Below are positions 1 to 27,120 of a DNA stretch of 64,000 nucleotides, piece by piece. The stretch spans positions 10,824,340 to 10,888,339 of the forward strand of contig CM051016.1 in assembly GCA_027704905.1 (NCBI GenBank), read 5' to 3'. The notes under the pieces are model-generated. The model was not told the DNA's origin and did not search any database. It worked only from the letters and a program-made list of their open reading frames with translations. A program made the position numbers and the translations under genes. Positions within the stretch are counted from its first letter, which is position 1, and each line of letters starts with the position of its first letter. The stretch is from Muraenolepis orangiensis. Its lineage: Eukaryota; Chordata; Actinopteri; Gadiformes; Muraenolepididae.

Positions 1-9060
<9,060 letters not shown>

Positions 9061-9138
9061 AGCAGTCCCCTTCTTGCTCTCTCCCCACCTCCCCCCCCTA
9101 GCAGTCCCCTTCTTGCTCTCTCCCCCTCTTGATCTAGG
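9061..9138. repeat. 39-bp tandem duplication, pyrimidine-rich
   Basis: The block starting AGCAGTCCCCTTCTTGCTCT at 9061 recurs at 9100, so the period is 39 bp, and both copies sit in a C/T-rich tract. It looks like a local replication-slippage duplication. Confidence 0.8.
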
Positions 9139-9259
9139 GCTCCCTCGTCCCTCCCTTTCTGGAGGAGTAAGCTTCAGTGTATGAAAGCATGCATTTGTCA
9201 GTAAAAAAACAAAAACAAACCTGTTGACCGTGTGTCTAAATATCTATTTGACTGTGTCA

Positions 9260-14360
<5,101 letters not shown>

Positions 14361-14446
14361 AACGAAGAAGAGTTCCATCTGTGTCCTCTCCTCACTCACT
14401 GACTTCAGTGAGTGAGGAGAGGACACAGACGGTACACTTCTTCGTT
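14361..14446. repeat. 86-bp near-perfect palindrome (hairpin)
   Basis: Two arms of about 42 bases (14361-14402 and 14405-14446) are reverse complements with three mismatches. The inner 22 bp are perfect and only 2 bp (CT) separate the arms. As RNA it would form a long hairpin; as DNA it is a candidate cruciform. Its near-zero loop differs from a usual microRNA precursor. Confidence 0.9.
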
Positions 14447-17400
14447 TGCCAAGAAACAATCCAACTATTTGGTTTTCCCGCCAACCATTTTCCATTTCTG
14501 GCGTTTTTTCTGAAGAAGGTAAATAAATATTCTACTCGTTCCTTTAACTAAGTTAGTGAATGAACACTGGGGTTCTGGAGGAGAGGGCACTGCACTGCAG
14601 AGCACATTCGTCGGCGCTCTCCCAGGATATCGCAACCATAACAAACACTTCCTGTTTATATCCGCAGATCGTTGGAACACTCCGTGCCGAAGCCACCGTT
14701 CATCACTGCACAGTGATCCTCACCTTGGCCCCGTGGAGCGGGATGAACTCAAACGCTAGGTCAACACAAACAAGGCCACTTGAGGAAAACTCAGAGAACA
14801 GCCAAATTACACCATTCTTAGCTTTCCTGTGGGGCTTTCATCATGCCACTCTTAAATGCCCAACAAACATACAAAAAAAAGGAAGGAACACTCCGTCCCT
14901 GTAAGAAGTCACAACAAGTTGCCCTTTGACCTTACCGGTCACCAATCAAGCACACACGCCTCACACTCCCATCACAGCCACCGGGAGGCGGGGACGAGTC
15001 TCAAGGTCCCGTCTCGACAGCTGTTCCACATGAGGATTTGGTCACGCAGGCTCTCCAGCTGATTTACTCTGCCATCAAGAGTAAACCCCTTCTTTCTCCA
15101 TATCCTGTTCCCCAGCAGAGAGGGGGGGGGGGGGGGGCATCCCTAAAGTTGACATTCTTCCCAGATGGGGGTGACCGCTCGGACATTACAGGCATGAAGG
15201 AAGTTGTTGTCGTGTCGTCGTCACCCTCTGCGACGCCACTTCGTCGTGCATTGGGTCGAGATGGCCTCAAACCCACACCCCCCTTTTAGCTGGGTCGAGA
15301 GAAACCTTCTCAGATGAGGATTCCTTGAGACACATAGTTACTTGCTGGGTTTTTGGTCGGCATTACCCTTCCCTCTTGGCTGTTGGTCACTCTCTCTCTC
15401 CTCTCTCTCCTCTCTCCCTCCCTCCCTCTGCTCGCTTCAGTGGCTGGAGGATATCAGATGGTATACATGTCCAGTATACAAACTAAGGCACTGATTTACT
15501 ACTAAATCAGTGATAAAAACAAACCCCACCAACAAATAGTCCTTTAACAACCTGCCATTAAATAATCTCCGAGCCCTTTATGTCACCACTAGTTCTTACT
15601 CAGTTCCTTTGAAAGACTTCACGAGTAAACCAAATCTAAAAAAATTAAAAAGGGACCACGTAGCCACACTTGCCATAGTAATAGTGAATACATGGGGGCA
15701 GGTATGGTTAGACTGCCATAGCCAAGGACATTGGGGAAAGACCAACCCAGGACCTATCACCAGAAGAGTCAAATGCCCTAGTCCCTAAAGCCTAGACTAA
15801 TGTATAAATGAAAGAGACCGAGAGAGACAGAGAGAGAGAGAAAGAGAGGGAGAAATGGAGTCTAAATCAAGCCCATAGGGTAGGTGTGGAGTGTTGGTGA
15901 AGGGGATTACAGTGAGGGCTATATATTACTCCTGAGTGGGGTGAACAGGGGTGTTGATTAAAGCCAGCTGTGCCTCCATCATGCACTGCTGGAGGGTCAG
16001 ACTCTCGCTGTGTGCGCCACGTGCCCTGGCCCTTTACCCGTAGGTAAGACGGACTATTCTTCGGGGACTACATATCCAAATTACAGGAGCTGCATTTTTT
16101 TTGATAAAGCCAATATGTGTATGCATGTATTGAGATGTGCACCATGAAACACGATGGCAAGAGGCAGTGGAATGTAAAGGCCAATATACGGTGAGCTTTT
16201 ACAGGTGATTGAACGAGGCATGTGCAGCAGCCTTCCAAGTCCCAAACCTCTTCCAACCAAGTGGCATCCAAGCCAAAACACGTAGAAATCACCACAAATG
16301 TTAAATGGAATGCCTTTTTTACACATTTTTTAATAGTCCACACAAGCCTTCTAAAAAAAACAACCCAAAAAACACTCGATGACACCGACGCACAATTACC
16401 CGTTGTCCCGGAAGAGAAATCGGCACCACAAAAGCCTTGAACCCCCAAAACCGTGGCACTAGGTTAAAAGAGTCTGCCTGCAATCAAGCCACATTGTTCC
16501 CATTTCATGCCGTTTAAGTGTCAAGTGTCGGGCCGTTCGATTTGTTGTTGCAGAGAAACATGTGGGTCAACAGTCTGGCACGACTCCCACCGCCGCGTCA
16601 TGGCTCAGCTTCCTCTACAGAACAATCAGTCCGCAGAGTCGTCGTCTCCCCCCCTCTCAACACTATAGGCGCTGAAGTAACTGTACCGTCATTGTTATGA
16701 CTACAATGGTCACTGAGAGAGCCACACACACACACACACACACACACCTCAATGACCCTTCAACATGTTTTCATCACCCATTTCTCATACCATGCAGACT
16801 AACTACACTACACAACTGGAACTAAACACGCAATACATCCCATAGTTATTGCCATTGGTTTTGAATACGAAAAAAAAATGAGTACAAGAGCATGGAGAGG
16901 AACTGATTGATTGATCAGAGTTAAGGGAAGATGACAGCCACGTTGACCTGGTCAGCCTGTTCTAGAACTGATGATGGGGGGGGGGGGGGGGCCTAGCACT
17001 GGCCGACTGTTCTTGGGCCCATCCATTGATGATGGAAATAAGGACGGCTATAACAGAGTGGAGGCTGACTGACTGCAGCCAAAAATAGACTGCCACACTC
17101 AAATACACTTTAAAGTGCCTGCCAATCCGCCCCAACTTAATGTGATGAATGTTATCCTCATTGTGTGGATGGCTGGTCAGTCAGGAAAGGAAAGGCCGTG
17201 CCCTTGTATTTCTATTGAGTCTCAACCATTACAATCTCATCGTAATGGTTGAGACAAGTAACTTGCAGTAGAATGCAGATCCAGGCGAATGGGAAGACAA
17301 CAGGTAGACTGTGGATGGAAGAGTTGTTAGAAGACTCTTGATAAGTCTTATTTTAAGCGCTGGCTTTAAATACGATATATAATTTGTTGCCTGGGCTCGT

Positions 17401-17670
17401 GGCAGTTTCTATTCTGTTTCCGAGTACTGCAGAAGGAGAGCGGTCCAAGGGGGCGAGACGTGGAATGCAGGAGATTTCCTGCTTTGCGGCGCTCCCTAAA
17501 CATCGCCCGGGTTTATGTGCTGCTGACTGTCGCCAAGGCAACCTGGCAGCCAAGATGGTAATAGTGAGGCGTAAGAGAACTATTTTGATGGGGGGAAACG
17601 CACAGGCTGGTCAGAGTTAAAATGGAGCGACTCTTGATCAAACCCCTGTCCAATGTGGTGTGTTAATTAG
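14447..17670. other. Non-coding stretch, no gene recognised
   Basis: Contains poly(G) at 15122-15137 and 16976-16991, (CT)-rich sequence at 15388-15430, GA-rich simple sequence near 15815-15855 and a CA tract at 16723-16747. No exon with supporting splice sites or protein similarity was seen. Confidence 0.45.
17219..17255. repeat. Perfect 14-bp inverted repeat, 9-nt loop
   Basis: GTCTCAACCATTAC at 17219-17232 is exactly complementary to GTAATGGTTGAGAC at 17242-17255 across the loop AATCTCATC. No U-tract follows, and in a vertebrate intron or intergenic setting a terminator role is not implied. Confidence 0.9.
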
Positions 17671-17834
17671 GGCGGTAGGATAGCTCAGTCGGTTGGGACT
17701 TGGCTTGGGAACCGGAAGGTCGCCGGTTCGAGTCCCCGAAACACCTGGGCACTGCCGAGGTGCCCTTGAGCAAGGCACCCTACACAGTGTTTGGCTGTGC
17801 TTGTGATCAATAAAGAGGATTCAATCCTCCAGAT
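17671..17834 (+). mobile_element. tRNA-derived SINE, with target-site duplications
   Basis: A tRNA-like head with an A-box-like TAGCTCAGTCGGTTGG and a B-box GGTTCGAGTCC (the internal RNA polymerase III promoter) is followed by a body with GCCCTTGAGCAAGGCACC and a 3' end AATAAAGAGGATTCAATCC then CCAGATT. An 8-bp direct repeat TTAATTAG flanks it at 17663-17670 and 17835-17842, so this copy inserted by target-primed reverse transcription. It lacks the middle segment found in the related copy at 62803-63053. It is not a functional tRNA, because the acceptor stem does not close. Confidence 0.92.
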
Positions 17835-18749
17835 TTAATTAGCATATGCATTATACCTGTAGGACTACATCAAGATGTTGACAATATAATACATGTCACA
17901 TCAGATATCATGTCTTGGCATTGCATAGCACATACAATTGCATTCATTTACAGTATTAAAAAAAAAACACAAGGTTATGCATTTCGACCAGCATACTAAC
18001 GTACTACCATCCCACCACACAGAGAGTATCACTTTTTGCATGAAACCAGGCAACTTCCACAATTGCCCGGATCAAGCTGGTGATTAATTGCGAATTAAAG
18101 GGTTCGCTCGTCAGTGCAACTGGGCGGGGGTGGGGTCTGTGTGTGTATTGTGTCTTTCGTGTGTGATCTAGTGGCACTAATGTCTCCATCAGGGGCCCAG
18201 CTTGTCAGACTCTCACCCCACATCCCCCCCCCAGCTAATCCCCACGGCTGCTGGACAAGACCCAAATAGTGGGGATGGGATGGGAGGGGGGTGGTTGGAC
18301 TGTGATGATGGAGGATGGTTGGACTTAAAAAGCTCCATTTCCTACCTCGATCCATTTCTGATGAAGCATTCAAGGTAACGGATCTGAGGTTTGCTTGCAA
18401 ACAGCTGGTCAGGCCATGGCCATGGTAGCATAAATGAAGGTGAAAAACGGAGAGAGAAAATAACATCATCATCCTACAGCAGTTTAAGCAGTCTCCTAGT
18501 TCCTATACTGAGATTTAACAGAGATGCAGTTTGGCACACAGAGTCCTGGCTTTGGCACTTATCTCTCCATCAAGTCATTGCATGACAGGATGAACCGTTT
18601 TCAAAACACGTACGCAAGAGTGAACACACGCCGTTAACCCATCGGTGTACAGGAAAAAATAAAAAAGGTAGAAAGGGACTTTTATAAAGGTAAACAACCG
18701 AGTCAGAAACTCCTTCTGCACAGCACAAGTTCTTAAAATGTAATGTTGT

Positions 18750-18905
18750 ACTTGCATTACATTAGTCATTTAGCAGACGCTTTTATCCAAAGCGGCTTAC
18801 AATAGTGCGTTCAACAAGGTAGGCAAGAGAACAACTCATCACCAGAAGTATCCAAGAACTGAACCAGTGCTCAGGTAAAAGTACAATAAGTTGGCAAACA
18901 ATATC
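18750..18905 (-). mobile_element. Common teleost SINE/LINE-tail repeat
   Basis: Read on the minus strand it contains GCTTTGGATAAAAGCGTCTG followed by CTAAATGACTAATGTAATG. This module is very widespread in fish genomes as the 3' part of SINE/LINE families. Only this module and a diverged body toward 18905 are recognisable. Confidence 0.6.
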
Positions 18906-21900
18906 TAACAAACTAACAAGCAAACAATCTTCTTAATTGTTGCATGTGCGTGTTCATGAATCAGCTTGACCTGTTGGACAAAGAAAAAAAAAAAAAAAAA
19001 ACTGCTTATCTTAAAGCCATCAGGTACACACCTATGCACATATTATGGTACACGCACCAACATAACCTCTGAATGGTTGCTAGGACACGGCTGAGTCCAC
19101 TAGCTGGCTCGTGCCAATGGTTTACCTCCACGCTTCCTGCTGCTGATGGCAGATATAAGCCTGATTTATACAAGTACCGGCAGGAAAGGCAAAACAGAAA
19201 CGCATTTGGCACGTATGCCACTTTCAAGATGGGTCCATGAGATGGGACACCAGAAGACAGAGTCCTGCTGTCCATGGAAGTGACATTTAGCAGCAGCAGG
19301 AAACCATCTTCAGTGTTAACCAGAAGCTTACGCCATGTCCTCATCTGCCAAATCTTAATGCCATTGGCAACACCACACAGTATAATAGGGCTTATAAAGA
19401 GGAGGACATGGGAAGGCAATCTTGAAGACGCTGCAAAAGGCAAAGCCCAGATTTAGGAACGGGGGGGGTCAAAAGGTCTAAATAACTTTTTTTTAATTTT
19501 TTTAAAGGATGGGGTAAGCAGCATCGCTACGACGGAATAAGGGGTGCTTACGGATCATGGGGTCTACCACCCGCGTTTGCCCCAGATCTGGGTATTGGGG
19601 GCACAGTGGAGAGAGCCCAGCACAAATAAAACGCCTCGCTTTTCAGCAGTCCATTTGAAGTGCACTAGTGCAGCAGCACAAACCTGCCAGAGATCAATCT
19701 GTCCCTGCCGGGGGGGATTTCAACAAGCCCCTCCAGAGACAGAGCCCTTTTCATGGAGCCACTGAATGCCTCGGTTGTTGCCAACCACGTGGTTTGATGC
19801 TAGGCGAGAAGAGTGTTTTTTTAACAGAGTTTGCTAGGAGGATGAAGGATCTGGAGCCCCGGTCAACTGTATGGGTGGTGTTGCACACAGAGAAACTCAA
19901 GATATAAATAAATAGGCACCGGGGTTTGTCATCATTGCTGGAAGCTCAATTGCCTCTGCTCATCAGTCTTGGACCCCAAAACACAAAAGAGACGGCAGAT
20001 CGCTCACGCCATGCATTAGAGCATGGGAGAGTGCCTGTATAAGACATTAAAAACGCCGGTCACGGCTTTCTATTCTTTAAAAGTGCTTTGAACTGCCGCA
20101 TAAACTCATTATAGAGTTGGAAGGAAACACATGACACCTACAGACGCCAAATTTGGTAATCCAGAAGTCAAAGAAAGAATTATGACATGGCTTGTAAAAT
20201 GCATTGCAGTTTTGTCATGGTCTTTTGGTTTTAAACTAATGGTGAGATGACCGGGGACATTTCTTGGTACCAAGAAAACAGTACGATTAGTTTCCATAGG
20301 AGACTAAATTTATGAGTGTGCATGTGGAGATAAAGGACAACATTGAGTTGAAGGAAAGACAACAATGGGAGTGGATGGGTGCACGTATTTATGGCCCATC
20401 TAAAGTTAATGTTGATTAACGTTAATGTTAATTCTCACCATGTAAGAATATATGGCTAAGATACATATTGACTCATTGATGCCTTTATTTCAAATCAGAA
20501 GTTCAAGAACAGCATAACAAATCAGTAACGGTTATCTTTTTTTTGCCAGTGCAGACATAAATCAAGATAGAACTATAACTCAGCAATATGAAAGGAATAA
20601 AATAATCTAGACCGCCACAAAATAAATACAACTTTGAACGTTGGAGTCAGTCGATGACACCGTCAGTCATTTTCAAGAGTACCCAAACACAAAAAAAAAT
20701 AAAAATAAAAATAAAAACAGAAAGACATCCAACCTCATGGACCGCAACACGACTGGTGGAACACAATCTCTTCCTTTTAAAAAGAAAAAAGGGGCAGCCC
20801 TCTTTACGATACAAAACAGAAAAACGACCAATATGTAAGCAATATTCCATTGCCATAAAAGCCCCTCAGTTTTCATTAAGCACAATTTGACTGCATAATC
20901 CAAACAAAGCAAGCCTCGGTATTACATTCACAAGGCTACTTCAAACAGCTAAATGGCACGTACATGAAGCGGAACAAGCCTCAGAAAAAATGGAAACTCA
21001 AACCTAAAAAACTAAACCTGTCTCAGGTTCAATATCCTGTCTTGGATTCAGGAGATTCTCGTTGAGGGCAGCCAAAGCAAACCAACCGCAGCCTGGCTTC
21101 GTTCTCAGAACCCAGTGTCACATCAAGATCAATGTCTCAAATTTGGCCCCCAAACATTTTGTGATTTATTGGTTGGGAGCAGTTTTCACCAGGCTTCTTT
21201 ATCACTATAATGAAGCGCATTCACATTCTGGTCTTTTTGTTTTGGTCAAGAGCTTGTATTCCCTTTCCTTCTACTGACTGTCCTGCATTAAGAAGAATGA
21301 GGGAAAGGGGAGATACAACAACTTTGCCAAGTGGTTTAGTTCTATGAAGAGCGGGTAGAGACCATTGGCTTTGGCAGCATAGACTGCGCTGAAACTCCAG
21401 CTCCCTTTCAGAGTTTCCTGGGAGTGAAGGGACCAAGAGCTGTGGTGTGCTCACTACTCTGTGAGCCCAGAAGACCCTGGGGGAAAGGCCAGTCCAGAGA
21501 GTTGGGGGCTCTAAACGGACAGTCCAGGAATGTTCCCACAATAAAAAAAAAACAAAACCAACAGAACAGGGCAATGAAAAGGACCTCTTGTCCACCATGT
21601 GGAGGGAGTGACCTGCTATAATTACAGTATCCCAGTATACAGTTACCCAGTAGCAGTACGGCATCTCGGTTAGCAAGGCGATGCATGAGCAGTGTTAGAC
21701 TGTTCCTAGTGCTAAACTTAAACAAACCCTCCGTAAATGATGTGTGCATAGGGTCAGAACGGGCTTTCACCAGAACACTTGGGGCAAACCCCTGCAGCTC
21801 ATCGGTAAATGACTTGAAGTTCACTGGTAAATTACCTCATTATGGTAATCCAGTTTCACCAAGGTCCAACACGACAAATACCATCTGCTAAGCATTAAAT

Positions 21901-22984
21901 GTGAGTAGAGGGCTGCTGAGGACATCTGGATTGTTCAGAGTTCAGGAGTTTAGGCCCATTTAGTGAGGAGAGGATTCAAACCTGGGAAACTGGCAATGAA
22001 AGATGAAATCCCAAGAGCTGACAATCAAGGAAAAACGAACCAAATTTTTTTTTTAATTGGCTGTTGACACTTTTACAATCTGGATAAGATTTTGACACTT
22101 GGGTTGAAAGGGTTGGACAAAACACAGCCATATGACTTGACACTTACTATGTTAGGCTCAAAGTTAGGCTCACCCAAGCCTGTCAGCATAATTGAATTTG
22201 TACCATTGATATGTTCATAATAAACAGATTCCATTTCCTGGTGGGTCAAAGAAGCCTTTCAGGTCAAGGTTCAACTTTCACCCCATTTTTTAAGCATAAG
22301 CATAAGGCCTAAACTTTGAAAAATATAGTCCCACCAATATAACCATTTTACTCTGCTTCTATTTTATCACACTTTGGTTTGACGTTTCTTCTCAAATCCC
22401 TTTTTCAAATTCCAACACTCCCAAGGTGACACAAAAGCAACAGCCAGCGAGTGTTTCAGTTACATTTGCCACTCGCAAAGTCCAATTCAAGTCCAAGATC
22501 CGGTACGCTCTGCTCCGTGATGACGGCACCGCATAGGCTAACATTCCAAAATAAAATGTGGAAGGTCATGTGTTGAGAAAAATGTTACATTCTGGCCCCC
22601 CTTTTGAGTGGGTCTGCAGAGATCCTCAAACTTCCTTTTATAGAAGTAGTAGCCCCTCAAGCTGGATATCATTGCTATTATAAATAAGAAGCTGGAATGC
22701 AGAAGGGGGAAAAAAAAAATAAACATCTAGAGCTCTCTCTTTGTTATCTGCTCCCAGCTGTGCAGCGAGAGGCCTGGCCTGTTCCGATGGTGCCTCACTG
22801 GCATTGCGTTACTGCCGTTGTCGTCGTCCATTATAGTGTTCATATAATGTGGTGAATACTTAAAACAACCTACCACAAACACACACCTCAAATAAAGTCC
22901 AAATTAAAAGAAACCAGACGTTTTATGAAGCACAAAATGAATGTCCTTTAATCAAGCCACCGGGAAACTTTCTATGGAGCATCT

Positions 22985-23040
22985 AATTAAAATACTTTTA
23001 TTTGTCCCCGTGGGGAAATTGCTTTGCATTATATCCACAG
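22985..23040 (-). mobile_element. LINE 3'-end remnant
   Basis: ACTTTTATTTGTCCCCGTGG followed by GGAAATTGC is the reverse complement of the usual fish LINE 3' end (AATTTCCCC...AATAAAG type). Short and truncated; family not assigned. Confidence 0.45.
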
Positions 23041-26000
23041 GGCAGATATTTGTCAGATTGTACAGCTAGAAGCTCTTGAAGGACTATTAGAATAGGCTTC
23101 CTTCGAGTTCCCCCACTACTTCGTACGTCAGGCCATTTAAAAAAGGTGGGGACGTGGTTGATGAGGTGTAGAATTTACAAGGGTGCAGTCAAGAGGGAGG
23201 GGGGGGGGGGGGGGGAGGGGGGGAGGCGGGGGTGAAAAGACATGCTTGCTTCCAAGGTAATTGCTGATGTAAAGTGAGTTTGTGACATGGAGTTGAGGTA
23301 GTGGCGGTGGATGGTTTGTTGTGGGGGCTGACTGACGCACTGGGGCCTTAATGAACGATGCCATATGTGCTCCAGCTTCCCCGGTGAAAGAGTTGCTTTG
23401 TGTTCAGTGAGGCTGCACGCGTACAGGTCCCCTACCACCACCACCCCCCTCCCCCCTACCCCCCTTTTCCTTCCATCTCCTGACAAAAGCTTCCTGGCCC
23501 TGTCTCAGTAGACCAGTGAAATATTAGCCAGCAAGGAGAGGGGGGGGGGGGGGGCAAGGGCCTTTGGATGCCCCACGCTCAGCCGCCATCCTGCAGTCTA
23601 TTTTGAGGGGAGTTAATTGCCTGTGACCGAGTTGAAGACAGGGGTCCGAATCATCCAAACAGCCATTTCATTGAGTTAGCAAGAGGGGGGTGTGGTGGGG
23701 TGCAATGGGGTAAAGAAGGGGGTGGACCTGTCTTTAAAGTGAAAACATAGGATGTTCGCAACCTCATTGCCCTCGGTACTAAAATCGTCCTATACCTCCC
23801 CATAGCCCTTGAGCAAATGACTGCAAAAGTCAAATTACCCCTCGAGACTTACTGTATGTGTTTTCAAACCAACAGTGGAAACTGTTGTGAAAATGCGAGA
23901 GCCAAATCAGGTAGCCAAGGCAGCGAGCTACCGTTTCCAACAACACGCCGTCGCTGCTTTGAGAGGGGGGGGGGGGAACGGGACGGGACGACGACAAAGT
24001 GTCCCGTCTGCCTGCAGAAGCAGCACTACAGCAGTGTCCCATAGAAGTGGACAACAGGGACGCATTGTATGGAGGGAGGGGGGAAAGTGAGAGAAACAAA
24101 ACGCAGAGACGTCTGCGCTAAAATGTACCATCCGGTGGCTTATGAGATTTTAATTAACCACATGATTGCATAACCCCTTTCCGAGTGGGCGGGCTTGTGC
24201 GCGTGACGTGTGTGTGTGGATGGAATGAAGAGGAAATTAAGGCTACAGGGGAAAACTGAGGAAGAGGAGGATAAGGACAGATGGAGGAGGGATAGAGACT
24301 GATGGAAAGAGTTGGGCTTCAATGAGGATGGGGAACAAAATATATTCTCTGCTGCCATTTTCTATGACTTCTGGGATAAGTAGGTCGAGAAACAGTTGCA
24401 TAACATGCACTGCATTATTTAGCCTATTTCAACACTACATACGAAGTTTCGAGGAGCATGAAAGGTGAAATACCACATAATTCCAACTAATTGTCAATAG
24501 AAGGAGCCAACCGATGTACATTAAGATAACATCGTGGCAGTGCTTCGCAGTTGGTCAGGCCCCGTTCTGATGTGATGCCAGAGTTTCTTGGCCTGCCGAG
24601 GCATTCCTGCCACGCTGTATAGACTCTGTGGCTCAGGTATTACTGACCACAGCACTGTGAGTGGGTAAACAGACCACGGACTGTTATGCACACAGAGGAA
24701 AATATACATTTATTTTAAGAAAGAATGTATACAATTTAATATAAATAGTCTATAAAGCAGTCTTCGGAGGGGTGGACCGGTAGAAGCAGCCTCCGGTGTA
24801 AGTCTGGGAGGAAAGCTCCTCTCAGCTAAGAAAGAGATGACAGGAGAAGGAGGGGGGGGAGGAGCCAATGCCTGCCAACCTGTGTGATATTAGTTTGAAA
24901 TCAGCCATGACACAGCACCGAAATGTGCAAACATTCACTGAAGATAATCCACATGCAGCAGTAAAGCAAGATGCACAGACCTGTATGCATTATTCAAATT
25001 GCCACACACCCACGCACACGTAATTCATCCCAGACTCCTCTTCCTCTCGTGGCCAGGGAATCTGCATGCACCAAGGAAAAAAACCAAGTCTGCTAATTCA
25101 CTAGCCCGTGTAGCTTGCACTCTTGTGCCGTCGGCCTATATGTCCACCACTCACTGACCAGATAGGGAGGAACACCGCGCTCCGGCAACCTTAGATTACG
25201 GCTACCCTTGCCAAAAATAAGAATAAAGGAGGACCTTGCTGTGAGTTGAGAGAACAATAACAGCCAGTCGAAAACTTCCTTTTAGTTCCTTTGAGTATTA
25301 CAGTATTTTTTTTTGCCGTGTGAGTGTGTAGCAATGACATTGCTGAAATGGGTTTTCTAAGCACGGTGGTATCATGTCAGGAATACTATTTAGTGCCCCC
25401 TCCTTCCCAACAAACAACCATCCACCCTTTTCTGGACCAAGCGCATGCCCCCAGGTTGGCCAGGGTCCAGACCTATTCACCGGCTTCTCACCTTACTGCC
25501 ACGGCGGGTGGCGGTGCCTGCCAAGCATAACATCTGGCCCTGGAGGAGTGAGTAAACCTCTGCCTCAGCGACTGGTCCCGAACAATGGGCCTGTCTTTGC
25601 CCCTGACTACACCCCACCCCCCCACCTTCAGATGGGGTCTGCGGTTTGAGCTGGGGGGCAAGTTGGAGCTGAAGCTGAGGTGTCGGGCACATGCACACCC
25701 ACACGTTTACATGTGTGTGCATCAGCTACCATAGACACCCTGAGGATGTTACACACACACAGACAGAGTCACCAGCAACCCTTTTAGTCAGACTTTGGTC
25801 TTGTATTCTTAATGACAAATCGTATTACAAAAGCTTAATGCATTTCACAACGCTGCAGCACCATGTATTAAGCCTACTGCAGGGTTCAGGATTAACAATA
25901 ATCCATCTTAGGTTTAGAAAGCATAGGTCTATGTTGTTAAGTGTGTGGCCTCTTGATTTTAGAAAAATGAAAATACACATTCCTTAAATAGTCTTCCATG

Positions 26001-26699
26001 GCTGATATCACAAGCCACTCCGCGCCCCCCCCCCCCCCCCCCCCATTAGGGTGATTAAAATGTGATTTCTTAAATCATATGGCAGACAAATCCCATCGAC
26101 CATCCTTTTCAAATCGAGAGTTGTTTGAGTCAAACTCTGTACCCGGTATCCAACCAACTACTGCGTTAAGCACCCAGACGTAGGAGTCTACACATATACA
26201 ATGCTATTGGATGCATTAGATGCCATTTCATTCGTCACTGTATGAAAAGCCATCACGGGTTAACGAACACACGAGAAGCAAAGCATAGGGAGAATAACCC
26301 GTTTTGTGTTGCCAGTGCTACCACTGTACACACAACATAAAAGCTTGAGTTGTGTCTCGTTTCGTATTTACGTTTTTAATGGACCGGAGAAGACCCATGT
26401 TTCTAACTACATGTATGAGGTGATACGGCGCCCTCTACGTTCAGCTACAGGAATGACGACATCTATTTTATGCTCAATGAAATGGATTAATTCCATCGAT
26501 GTCAAACATTACACAAGATGTTATGAGTCTGGATATTGTCAAACATTCAAGGTTACATCGAAAATGACATCGTGGGCTACAACATTTCGACACAGTAAAA
26601 CACACCGCGCTGGCCTATGATATAGCCAAGTAAAAATGTCAAAGGCATCAAAAAGGTTCGTGTATCGATTGTGCTATTTCCGATGATAGCCGGCAACAA

Positions 26700-27120
26700 C
26701 GTTAGCTAAGAGCATCACATGGTCTACACTTGATCGATGCATTTTTGCGATATTGCAGAATTTAATGTCCAACTGCAATAGACGGTCAACGATTCCAATC
26801 AGGTGTCTCGCGCAGCTTGCTTGATTGGCGTTTTACGCAGAGGGTAAACAGCGTGTGAAACGCACGAGACAGGGTTCGGTACATGACGAAAACCCAACAG
26901 GTCCCTGGATATGCTTCACAGAGTGCGCCCTTATCCTAAGGACTGAATGTAGATACAAATTGTGTTTGTCGTAACAACGTGAGCCTGTGGTTTATCGGCG
27001 TGTGAGCCCAGTGGACGCCGTAGTGTGGACACTGGACACAACCGAGCTAAACATTTAAATACCACACACAACATAGACCGTTCTTAACGTTGTCCAATAA
27101 ACACAAAATGGTTAACTCAC
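26700..27120 (-). other. CpG-rich flank inside the presumed first intron
   Basis: Continues the raised CpG content of the exon for about 400 bp and holds no repeats. It fits the downstream half of a CpG-island promoter. No specific factor sites are claimed. Confidence 0.35.

Larger units (their letters stand above)
17843..26690. other. Mostly unique non-coding sequence
   Basis: Less repetitive than its surroundings, with few long microsatellites. Contains poly(A) near 18985-19001, poly(G) at 23199-23215 and 23541-23554, and C20 at 26025-26044. Open frames on the minus strand at 19006-19443 (145 codons) and 21221-21676 (151 codons) have no domain I recognise and no supported splice sites. An AATAAA on the minus strand near 20489 could be chance. 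The stretch could hold regulatory elements or 3'-UTR-like sequence, which cannot be decided by eye. Confidence 0.4.

Noticed and set aside
17671..17745. Possible tRNA gene
   Set aside because: A and B boxes are present but the acceptor stem does not close and a SINE body with target duplications follows.
21221..21676. 151-codon minus-strand frame
   Set aside because: No family resemblance; overlaps a competing frame of similar length, typical of chance openness.
22727..22831. Short minus-strand frame starting MDDDNGSNAMPV
   Set aside because: Only 34 codons, no splice sites or known relative; not enough support for an exon.
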